NCBI GenBank assembly: GCA_965195225.1
Contig: CBDAFL010000003.1
Location: 1 to 10,119, forward strand
DNA length: 10,119 bases
Direction of reading: 5' to 3'
DNA from: JAHIKV01 sp965195225
Lineage (GTDB): Bacteria; Planctomycetota; Planctomycetia; Pirellulales; Thermoguttaceae
Part shown: positions 1 through 5,057 of the stretch, in pieces
Layout: every line of letters starts with the position of its first letter
How positions within the stretch are numbered: position 1 is the first letter of the stretch
Notes under the pieces: model-generated
Seen by the model: the letters and a program-made list of their open reading frames with translations, nothing else
What the model was told of the DNA's origin: nothing
Databases searched by the model: none
Translations under genes and position numbers: made by a program

Positions 1-24
1 CCACGTCGCGGAATTGCCGATTAC

Positions 25-150
25 ATGAAACGTCTCGACTTGATCCGCCAACTCGAGCAGCAAGGATGCGTGTTTCTCCGACACGGCGGGAGGCAAGACT
101 GGTATCAGAATCCCCAAACCGGCGTTTGCCAACCAATTCCGCTTGCATAG
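25..150 (+). pseudogene. HicA-like toxin remnant (degenerate, truncated)
   Basis: A 41-residue reading frame begins MKRLDLIRQLEQQGC, which matches the opening helix of the HicA mRNA-interferase family (typical form MKRRDLIRHLEEHGC). The next family block, normally GGNHS-Y-NP, reads GGRQDWYQNP, so the catalytic histidine position carries Q. The frame stops right after QPIP, where intact HicA proteins continue with an RHREI-type segment and a final helix to reach about 60-75 residues. Loss of both the active-site histidine and the C-terminal third suggests a dead toxin. No HicB antitoxin is visible; it could lie left of the window edge, or be lost. The frame is open to the window edge, so ATG at 25 is chosen by family alignment only. 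Assignment to HicA is fairly secure; inactivity is inference. Confidence 0.6.
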
Positions 151-179
151 CCTATGCGACATAGGCGGCCGTCTTATGT
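145..179. terminator. Nested dyads between hicA remnant and brnA; possible bidirectional terminator
   Basis: GCATAG (145-150) and CTATGC (152-157) form a tight dyad over the hicA remnant stop codon. A second stem pairs 159-165 with 173-179 around a 7-nt loop (one G-T pair). The site lies between two convergent frames, which suits transcription termination, but there is no strong T-tract. The function is inferred. Confidence 0.3.
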
Positions 180-192
180 GGCCGTGCCGCCC

Positions 193-420
193 CTACCGAA
201 ATCGAGCAGCATATAAATCGAGCAATCGACGGATCATTTTCTGATATTGGGTGTGGTTCCGCCGTGCTTGGGCCTTGAAAAAATCAACCGTCGGCTTGCT
301 CAGACCGATGGTGACTTTGACCGTCTCTTGCTTCAATGCGAGTTGGTCGGGCGGCGGAAGAAAGTCTTCCACAACCTCCATCTTCAACGGCTCATTCGTG
401 TATTTGATTTTGCTTTTCAT
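193..420 (-). CDS. brnA: BrnA family antitoxin (ribbon-helix-helix type)
   Basis: A 75-residue protein located directly after brnT and overlapping its 3' end by 29 nt. The C-terminal half, VKVTIGLSKPTVDFFKAQ followed by YQKMIRRLLDLYA, matches the BrnA/CopG-like pattern: a short beta strand, then two helices that dimerise and bind DNA. In known BrnTA systems BrnA binds and neutralises the BrnT ribonuclease and represses the operon together with it. The N-terminal 35 residues (rich in K, E and P) would be the flexible toxin-binding part. Length is slightly below the usual 80-100 residues. The start at 420 is the first ATG in frame and gives a complete family match. The overlap implies translational coupling to brnT. 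The likely DNA target is the dyad at 708-739. Confidence 0.85.
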   Translation of the reverse strand: MKSKIKYTNEPLKMEVVEDFLPPPDQLALKQETVKVTIGLSKPTVDFFKAQARRNHTQYQKMIRRLLDLYAARFR

Positions 421-682
421 AGAGTTTCTTCCCCTGCCGCCAATATCCGGCTCCGATAATGCGAACAGCGCGGTCTCGATACGTGAAACGCACGGTAATA
501 ATTCCCGCGCCGACTCGCCCGATGCAGTAATACCGATGTTCGGTCTCGCTATGCTTCAGGTCGCGGGCAATGACACGATTGGGATCCAAAAACGCTTGTT
601 GGGCCAGTGCGAAAGACACCCCATGTTTGCGTTCATTCTCAGCCGCTTTTCGCTCGTCCCACTCGAACGTCGCTTTTGCCAT
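392..682 (-). CDS. brnT: BrnT family ribonuclease toxin
   Basis: A 96-residue protein with the BrnT signature: FEWDERKAAENERKHGVSF (residues 6-24), where the family has F-WD--KA--N--KHGV-F, then an A--AF-D segment. The central strand region is HRYYCIGRV followed by VRFTYRDRAVRIIGA. BrnT is a RelE-fold mRNA endoribonuclease that blocks translation and is held inactive by BrnA. The family normally ends with an arginine-containing RIISAR-A---E---Y segment; here it reads RIIGAGYWRQGKKLYEKQ, so the SAR serine and arginine are replaced by G-A-G. That change could lower activity, or mark a BrnT variant. The gene is first in the operon, 26 nt downstream of an operator-like dyad and a TTGACA promoter. 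Family assignment is secure; catalytic competence is untested. Confidence 0.87.
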   Translation of the reverse strand: MAKATFEWDERKAAENERKHGVSFALAQQAFLDPNRVIARDLKHSETEHRYYCIGRVGAGIITVRFTYRDRAVRIIGAGYWRQGKKLYEKQNQIHE

Positions 683-707
683 GCCACCGGCCTTACCCGT
701 AAGCGAG

Positions 708-749
708 AGCCATATATATTACCATATCATTATATGGCTGAAGTGTCAA
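708..749 (-). promoter_or_regulatory. brnTA promoter with operator dyad over the -10
   Basis: On the minus strand a perfect TTGACA (749-744) is followed, after exactly 17 nt, by TATGGT (726-721), giving a sigma70-type promoter whose transcript would start about 30 nt before brnT. A perfect 9-bp inverted repeat, AGCCATATA (708-716) and TATATGGCT (731-739), is centred at 723.5, within the -10 box. This is where an autorepressor such as BrnA would block RNA polymerase. A TATAAT also occurs at 734-729 but is only 9 nt from the TTGACA. The motifs are directly visible; the identity of the binding protein is inferred. Confidence 0.6.
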
Positions 750-836
750 CATGGAAACTGAAATTCTTTTTGTCCCGTGCCGTCGTGGGAGGGGATCGCG
801 AAAAGGAGAATACGGGTGTTTTAATCCGGATAGATG

Positions 837-1682
837 TCAACTTCCCAAAGCATCGCGGTTCTTCTTCGCCTGAGTGAGAAAACGTAAAAGTTCGTCCTGG
901 TTGTCGTCGCGGAGCGCGGCGTGAACGGCGGCCAGCTTCGAGCCGTATTGCTCCAACGCCGTCAAAACGTTGTCGCGATTGAGCGTAAGCATTTGCCGCC
1001 AAAGTTCGGGGTCGCCGACCGCCTGACGGGTTGCGTCGAAGATGCCCCCGCCGATCAAGCGAAAAAACTGCTCGGGCAAGGAGACCGCCAGCGCCGCCGC
1101 CGACAGATGCGGCAGGTGGCCGATAATCGCCAACGCCCTATCGTGCTCGTCGGGCGACATCCGAATGACCACCGAGCCGAGCGACTGCCAAAACTCTTCG
1201 AGCAGATCGAAATCCTCGGCCCGGGTGTTCTTCGTGGGCGTGAGGATCGTTACCCGGCCATCGAACAGGTCGGCCGATGCGTTTAGTATGCCGGTCTTTT
1301 CGTTGCCTATCAGCGGGTGTCCGCCGAGGAATCGGCATCCGCGAGCCAGATGGTCGTCGAGCGGCTCGACTACCGCCCGTTTCACGCCGCAGACGTCGGT
1401 TATCAGCGTCCGTTCGGGGCAATGTTGCGCCGCCTGATTGACCGTCTCGACGACGTTGCCGGCCGGAGTGCAAACGACGACCAACTCGGCGTCGGCCACT
1501 CCACGGTTCAGATCGATCGTGGTGTTGGTGATGGCCCCAACGCGTCTTGCCGTGCGCAGCGTGGCTTGGGATCGACCGATGCCAATAATGTTTTTTGCCA
1601 GCTCTCGTTGGCGCAAAGCCAGGCCGATCGATCCGCCGATCCGCCCGACACCTACGATGGCTACGGTATCCCACTGTTTCAT
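837..1682 (-). CDS. tyrA: Prephenate dehydrogenase (tyrosine biosynthesis)
   Basis: A 281-residue cytoplasmic enzyme that converts prephenate to 4-hydroxyphenylpyruvate using NAD(P)+. The N-terminal Rossmann fold shows GVGRIGGS (11-18) after a hydrophobic strand. It is followed by the second-half strand VVVCTPAG (68-75), TDVCGVK (95-101; usual form TDVGSVK) and the prephenate-site block GGHPLIGNEKTG (120-131) with the conserved histidine at 122. The all-alpha dimerisation domain carries GHLPHL (188-193) and GGGIFDATR (211-219). Length is that of a stand-alone TyrA: no chorismate mutase or ACT domain is fused, so ACT-mediated tyrosine feedback through this chain is not expected. Arogenate dehydrogenase is a possible alternative, since substrate preference cannot be read with confidence. 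It follows the GT2-like gene on the same strand with a 163-nt gap. Confidence 0.9.
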   Translation of the reverse strand: MKQWDTVAIVGVGRIGGSIGLALRQRELAKNIIGIGRSQATLRTARRVGAITNTTIDLNRGVADAELVVVCTPAGNVVETVNQAAQHCPERTLITDVCGVKRAVVEPLDDHLARGCRFLGGHPLIGNEKTGILNASADLFDGRVTILTPTKNTRAEDFDLLEEFWQSLGSVVIRMSPDEHDRALAIIGHLPHLSAAALAVSLPEQFFRLIGGGIFDATRQAVGDPELWRQMLTLNRDNVLTALEQYGSKLAAVHAALRDDNQDELLRFLTQAKKNRDALGS

Positions 1683-1798
1683 GGCGATTCTCGCATAGGA
1701 TGCGGCTCCCGTCGCCGACCGGCAAGAGTGAAACGGCGCATTGTACCAAATCGCCGCCGGATTGGACGGGGGGGCGGCGGTAGTTTAGCAGCCCGTTG

Positions 1799-1819
1799 AA
1801 AAAAGATGCCACTGCTGGC
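1799..1819 (-). terminator. Weak terminator-like hairpin after the GT2-like gene
   Basis: On the minus strand, 27 nt past the GT2-like stop codon, GCCA and TGGC (1819-1808) form a short 4-bp stem with a 4-nt loop, soon followed by six T residues (1804-1799). The stem is weak, so readthrough into tyrA is likely. The adjacent text (about 1788-1804, minus-strand TTTTTTCAACGGGCTGCT) resembles an intergenic motif I associate with planctomycete genomes, from memory only. Confidence 0.25.
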
Positions 1820-1845
1820 TTTCCACACGACGCCCCGCATCTAAT

Positions 1846-2247
1846 TCACTCGCCCAGCGCGAAACTCTTTAGCTTGCGAAGGAAATTGGGCCGAGCCGGC
1901 CGGCTGGGAAAGTGCCGAGGCTGCCGTGTGCGTCGCTCGACGACGCGGAAACTGCCAGAGCAACCGTCCCGCAGAACCACCACCTCGCCCCGGCTATGCT
2001 CCAGGCCGGTGCGGAGCGCCGCTTCGTGTCCCAACGGCATTTCGTGGCGGAGCAGACGAACCTGCGGGAAATGACGGGTGAGCTCGTGGGCCACCTCGTT
2101 CGTCGCGTCGGTCGAGCCGTCGTCGATTATCAGCAACTCGAACCGTCGGCCGGAATCCGACGCCGCGTCGAGTATTTCAGCGACCGAATCGTTCAGCGTG
2201 GACTGGGCGTCCCTCACCGGAAGCAAGACCGACAACGAACTTTGCAC
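1846..2247 (-). CDS. Short GT2-family glycosyltransferase-like protein
   Basis: A 133-residue protein whose first 90 residues match the nucleotide-sugar-binding half of GT-A fold family 2 glycosyltransferases: LSVLLPVRDAQSTL (5-18), FELLIIDDGSTDAT (36-49) and RLLRHEMPLGHEAALRTGLE (64-83). In full-length GT2 enzymes the next strand ends in an aspartate-rich DxD metal site; here it reads VVLRDGCSG (90-98), and the acceptor-binding half is missing. Instead there is a short basic tail (RRTRQPRH, then PNFLRKLKSFALGE). No membrane segment is present. Because the tail is well formed and the remainder of a transferase is not found in the 163 nt downstream, it may be a genuine short family rather than a truncation. 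A sugar-nucleotide-binding or non-catalytic role is possible. It lies upstream of tyrA on the same strand. Confidence 0.6.
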   Translation of the reverse strand: MQSSLSVLLPVRDAQSTLNDSVAEILDAASDSGRRFELLIIDDGSTDATNEVAHELTRHFPQVRLLRHEMPLGHEAALRTGLEHSRGEVVVLRDGCSGSFRVVERRTRQPRHFPSRPARPNFLRKLKSFALGE

Positions 2248-2276
2248 GAACCGGCCCCTTTCGAGTTAGATTCAAC

Positions 2277-2310
2277 TTGTTATTACGCTTATAACAAATT
2301 TCGGCCGAAA
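2277..2310. promoter_or_regulatory. Two adjacent dyads in the GT2/ridA divergent intergenic region
   Basis: The 210-bp gap between divergent starts at 2247 (-) and 2458 (+) contains TTGTTAT (2277-2283) paired with ATAACAA (2291-2297) around 7 nt, followed immediately by the perfect 12-bp palindrome TTTCGGCCGAAA (2299-2310). The AT-rich first dyad offers TATAAG- or TATTAC-like -10 sequences on both strands, but I found no convincing -35 partner. A shared operator or promoter is plausible. The rest of the gap (2311-2434) shows nothing I recognise. Confidence 0.4.
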
Positions 2311-2434
2311 GCACTATCTCCCTGTACGGAAGCGGCCGGCGGCCGAGTTGCGCCACTTCTAACCATTGTAGAAGCCCCCCTGGCGACCAGTATCCAGGCC
2401 GGTTATGCTGATGTTCCCTTTGGCGCCGGTAATT

Positions 2435-2455
2435 CCACTACCCACTATCCACCAC
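2435..2455 (+). repeat. Heptad tandem repeat abutting the ridA start
   Basis: Three 7-bp units, CCACTAC, CCACTAT and CCACCAC, run directly into CCATG, where ATG is the ridA-family start at 2458. No Shine-Dalgarno sequence is present in this leader, so the repeat occupies the ribosome-binding position. Confidence 0.65.
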
Positions 2456-2457
2456 CC

Positions 2458-2928
2458 ATGTCCATCGAAGCACAACTTTCCTCGACACTCGAAAAACTCG
2501 GCCTCCAGCTTCCGCCCGCCCCGGAACCGAAGGGCCTTTACAAATCCGTGTTGATTTCCGGCAATCTCGCCTACACTTCCGGGCATCTGCCTTTGGACGC
2601 ATCCGGCAAATTGACGGTCGGCCGGCTGGGCGAGGAACTCGACGTCACCGCGGGCGTCAAGGCCGCGCAGTGGGTCACTCTGAACATTCTGGCCTCGGTG
2701 CGGGCGGAACTCGGCAGCCTCGACAAGATTAAGCGAGTGGTGAAAATCCTCGGCATGGTCAATTGCACGCCCGATTTCACCCAGCAGCCGGCGGTCATCA
2801 ACGGTTGCAGCGAACTGTTCGCCGAGGTGTTTGGCCCCGAGATCGGCATCGGTGCCCGCAGCGCCGTCGGCGTCAACTCGCTCCCGCTTGGCGTGCCCGT
2901 CGAGATCGAAGCCATCTTCGAGATTTGA
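2458..2928 (+). CDS. RidA/YjgF/UK114 family protein (enamine/imine deaminase)
   Basis: A 156-residue protein of the Rid superfamily, which hydrolyses reactive enamine/imine intermediates released by PLP enzymes and so protects them. The family landmarks are LISGNLAYTSGHLP (32-45), the long helix VTLNILASVRAELGSLDKI (73-91), RVVKILGMVN (93-102) and the C-terminal GARSAVGVNSLPLG (132-145) ending in VEIEAIFEI. The arginine in GARS aligns with the catalytic, carboxylate-binding arginine of E. coli RidA. Length exceeds the roughly 128 residues of classical RidA because of an N-terminal extension (SIEAQLSSTLEKLGLQLP), typical of the longer Rid subgroup, whose substrate is less defined. ATG 2458 is chosen because homology starts there; upstream in-frame sequence is open but non-conserved. 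The gene stands alone and converges on the phosphatase. Confidence 0.9.
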   Translation: MSIEAQLSSTLEKLGLQLPPAPEPKGLYKSVLISGNLAYTSGHLPLDASGKLTVGRLGEELDVTAGVKAAQWVTLNILASVRAELGSLDKIKRVVKILGMVNCTPDFTQQPAVINGCSELFAEVFGPEIGIGARSAVGVNSLPLGVPVEIEAIFEI

Positions 2929-2936
2929 CGGGGATT

Positions 2937-2968
2937 CCTTGTTCCCACGCTCCGCATGGGAACGAGAG
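2937..2968. repeat. Dispersed GTTCCC...GGGAAC palindromic repeat, copy 1
   Basis: A 23-bp core at 2941-2963 has arms GTTCCCA and TGGGAAC, with two more interior pairs. It lies 12 nt after the ridA-family stop and 8 nt before the 3' end of the convergent phosphatase gene, a natural place for a bidirectional terminator. An inverted second copy lies at 7637-7667; the cores agree at 20 of 23 positions, and flanking CTC and ACA/AGGA bases are also shared. The repeat status comes from the two copies seen here; the terminator role is inferred. Confidence 0.65.
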
Positions 2969-2971
2969 CAA

Positions 2972-3601
2972 CTAAAGGTCTTTGCCCTGAGAGACGCCGA
3001 CCTCGCGGAGATGTTCCACCTCGTCCAACGATTCCAGCTTGAAGCGGCCCTGCTCGTCCGCGGTCAACTTGGTTATCGAACAGTTCCGCAACGAAAAGGG
3101 TGACAGCGGCCGGGGCACGTCGATCAGCCGGCGCAGCGTGGCGCCCAGCACTCCGCCGTGAGCGACGACGACCGCCGTGCGATGGCCGTCGGCCGCTATC
3201 GAGCGGATCGCCTCGCAACCGCGATCGGTCAATTGCCGCCGCGACTCGCCGCCGGGAATGGCAAAGTCCTCGTCGCCGCTGAGCCAGCGGGCCAAATCCT
3301 CCGCACATTCCGCTTCCAACTCGCTCCGCAACCGGTCCTGAAACACGCCGACGCAAATCTCCTTCAGCTTCGGATCGGTACGGACCGGCAGGCCGTGTTC
3401 GGCGGCGATGTCTTTCGCCACTGTCAACGCGCGTTGCAACGGGCTGGAGTAAATTGCATCGGCCGGCACCAGGGCCATCGCCTCGGCCACCGCCCGACTC
3501 TGCCGGCGTCCAAGCTCCGAGAGCGGCACGTCCGATTGCCCCTGAATGCGCCCCTCGGCGTTGTAGGTGCTTTCGCCATGTCGGATTAGATATAGTTTCA
3601 T
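2972..3601 (-). CDS. Histidine phosphatase family protein (phosphoglycerate mutase-like)
   Basis: A 209-residue protein of histidine phosphatase branch 1. LIRHGES (5-11) carries the phospho-accepting histidine 8 with arginine 7; SSPLQRA (52-58) supplies the second phosphate-binding arginine; LKEICVGVFQ (79-88) holds the acidic catalytic region; VVAHGGVLG (145-153) supplies the second histidine. Such proteins remove phosphate from small metabolites; members include GpmB-like, CobC-like and broad sugar-phosphate phosphatases. The substrate cannot be assigned from sequence. The usual GxWEG motif reads GVFQD here, which argues against a standard CobC or phosphoglycerate mutase. It is last in a run of minus-strand sugar genes but is separated from uxaE by 199 nt filled with a heptad foldback. 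Start 3601 gives the canonical MKLYLIRHGES N-terminus. Confidence 0.88.
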   Translation of the reverse strand: MKLYLIRHGESTYNAEGRIQGQSDVPLSELGRRQSRAVAEAMALVPADAIYSSPLQRALTVAKDIAAEHGLPVRTDPKLKEICVGVFQDRLRSELEAECAEDLARWLSGDEDFAIPGGESRRQLTDRGCEAIRSIAADGHRTAVVVAHGGVLGATLRRLIDVPRPLSPFSLRNCSITKLTADEQGRFKLESLDEVEHLREVGVSQGKDL

Positions 3602-3607
3602 GTTTTA

Positions 3608-3744
3608 GGCTGGAGGCTGGAGGCTGGAGGCTGGAGGCTGGAGGCTGGAGACCGGAGGCTGAAGTGTAGGATGAAAGCGTGAAACTCGTGTTTCTGCTTG
3701 TTTCCATCACCTCCCGCCTCCAGTCTACAGCCTCCCGCCTAATC
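3608..3744. repeat. Heptad-armed foldback upstream of the phosphatase gene
   Basis: Six perfect tandem copies of GGCTGGA occupy 3608-3649, followed by two degenerate units to 3663. At 3710-3744 come units of the complementary family in opposite orientation (CCTCCCG, CCTCCAG, TCTACAG, CCTCCCG, CCTAATC). The middle contains a smaller stem, GAAAC with GTTTC. The whole could fold into an imperfect hairpin. The heptad array ends 6 nt before the phosphatase start codon (read on the minus strand as TCCAGCC units), so it forms part of that gene's leader. No Shine-Dalgarno sequence is evident. Confidence 0.75.
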
Positions 3745-3800
3745 ATCCCCCCGTCCGATCGAGCAGTTGCCGGGCCAGCTCGCCGGTCGGAAAACAGGGT

Positions 3801-5057
3801 TTACGGGAGAAACAGCGGGCGGATGTGACGCTCGAACAAGTTGTGCGTGACATTTTCGGCGATTACGGCGGCATGTCGATCCAGCGCGGAGGTGAAGCGG
3901 TCACCCATTTCCGCCGCCACCTTATAGGCTATGTGCAAGAGTTGGCGGAAGTTTGGATTATAGGATGCACAGGCGGGGTCGTGGCGCAGCGCCGCGGTGA
4001 AAGACTCGCTGCTCCAGCGGTCGACGGACTCCGGCGACGGCAGCGCCTCGCGGTCGATGGCGACCACCGAAGTATAAGGGGCACACAGTTCGTCGAACCG
4101 CGGCCCCGCCTCGCTGTAAACCTCCTTGGCGATCGCCAATCCGTCGCCGCCGGAAGCCGCCAGCCCGATCAATTCCTCCAGCCACGTGGTGCCGGCCGTC
4201 TTCAGATGCACGCCGGCGTGGAATTTTTCCAGTGCTTCGCGTATCGGCCGATATATGGCGAATTTGTCGCTGCCGGAATGCACGCTCAGTTTCAAGTTTC
4301 GCGGCAACTCGAATTCCTCGACCGCGAAGGCCACCACCGCCAAACACTCCTCGAAGTGCCGGCAAAACTCCGCCACGTCGCCGACGTAGTCCACCCCTTT
4401 GTGAAACCGGCCCACAAACCGCGGGGCTATGGTCTGCGCGGGAATACCCGCCTCGGCCGCCGCGGCGAGAATCAACAGCAACTCGGCGGGGGTCTGCGGC
4501 CGTTCGGTCTCGTCCAGCGACAGTTCGATTACCGGCGCGGCTTCGCTTCGGGCTTGGCGGATGCGGTCGTGTATCCGCCCCGCTTCGTGAACCGCCGCCA
4601 GAAACTTTCGCGCCGCATCGAAGATCAGCGGCCGCGAAATATCCAGCGGCCGATCCAAGCCGGGCAGTAATTGCCGACCGACCAACCGCTCATGCCGGGC
4701 CACAAACCGCTCCACGGCGTCGGTTCCCGCGTCAACGCCGATCCATTCGGCCACATCGAGAGTGAAAAAATCGCTCGCCGCCAAAAAGGCGTCCACCGTT
4801 TTCAAGCCCACATGGTCGGCGTCGACGAAGTAAGGGCCGTTCCATTGGCTGGCTCGCACGGCTTCCCGGGCCTCGGCCCGCACGTCCTCCGGCCGGCTGC
4901 CGATGATCGAATGTTCGCGGCTCGACTTGTTCCAAACCGGAGCGATATCGACCCCGTGGCGACGGGCCAAAATCAGGGCGTCCAGTTGTGCCCGCCCCTG
5001 ACGGGCAAAACGGTCCCCTATGCCGATTGAATACTTGGGCAATATCAGTGTGGTCAT
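3801..5057 (-). CDS. uxaE: Tagaturonate epimerase family protein (UxaE-like)
   Basis: A 418-residue protein matching the UxaE family, first characterised in Thermotoga, which interconverts D-tagaturonate and D-fructuronate and so links galacturonate and glucuronate catabolism. Recognisable blocks are LPKYSIGIGDRF (6-17), PVWNKSSREH (40-49), YFVDADH (76-82), SDFFTLDVAEWIG (95-107), LKLSVHSGSDKF (255-266), HLKTAGTTWLEE (284-295) and YNPNFRQLLHIAYKV (366-380). The many conserved H, D and E residues suit a metal-dependent sugar-acid epimerase. An upstream ATG at 5189 exists, but the 44 extra residues lie inside the preceding gene and are not family-like. ATG at 5057 overlaps the preceding stop as ATGA, indicating translational coupling. 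Family assignment is strong; exact substrate is inferred from family and sugar-gene context. Confidence 0.85.
   Translation of the reverse strand: MTTLILPKYSIGIGDRFARQGRAQLDALILARRHGVDIAPVWNKSSREHSIIGSRPEDVRAEAREAVRASQWNGPYFVDADHVGLKTVDAFLAASDFFTLDVAEWIGVDAGTDAVERFVARHERLVGRQLLPGLDRPLDISRPLIFDAARKFLAAVHEAGRIHDRIRQARSEAAPVIELSLDETERPQTPAELLLILAAAAEAGIPAQTIAPRFVGRFHKGVDYVGDVAEFCRHFEECLAVVAFAVEEFELPRNLKLSVHSGSDKFAIYRPIREALEKFHAGVHLKTAGTTWLEELIGLAASGGDGLAIAKEVYSEAGPRFDELCAPYTSVVAIDREALPSPESVDRWSSESFTAALRHDPACASYNPNFRQLLHIAYKVAAEMGDRFTSALDRHAAVIAENVTHNLFERHIRPLFLP

Noticed and set aside
774..836. Terminator after tyrA
   Set aside because: Only a 4-bp TCCC/GGGA pairing with a short A/T run could be found; too weak to annotate.
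251..877. 208-codon plus-strand frame across brnTA
   Set aside because: Antisense to two overlapping genes with strong family matches and running through their promoter; no motif of its own.
1912..2457. Long in-frame N-terminal extension of the RidA-family frame
   Set aside because: The extension overlaps the divergent GT2-like gene antisense, shows no Rid homology, and crosses the intergenic dyads and heptad repeat; Rid homology begins at ATG 2458.
3608..3663. GGCTGGA array as a CRISPR
   Set aside because: Units are only 7 bp with no spacers; it is a simple tandem repeat.
2571..3746. 391-codon minus-strand frame across the ridA 3' end, phosphatase and heptad region
   Set aside because: It is another frame of the phosphatase gene and antisense to ridA; its SLQPPAS repeats are only the translated GGCTGGA array.
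3825..4670. 281-codon plus-strand frame antisense to uxaE
   Set aside because: A GC-driven shadow ORF: no recognisable domain, low-complexity composition, and the opposite strand encodes a clear UxaE match.
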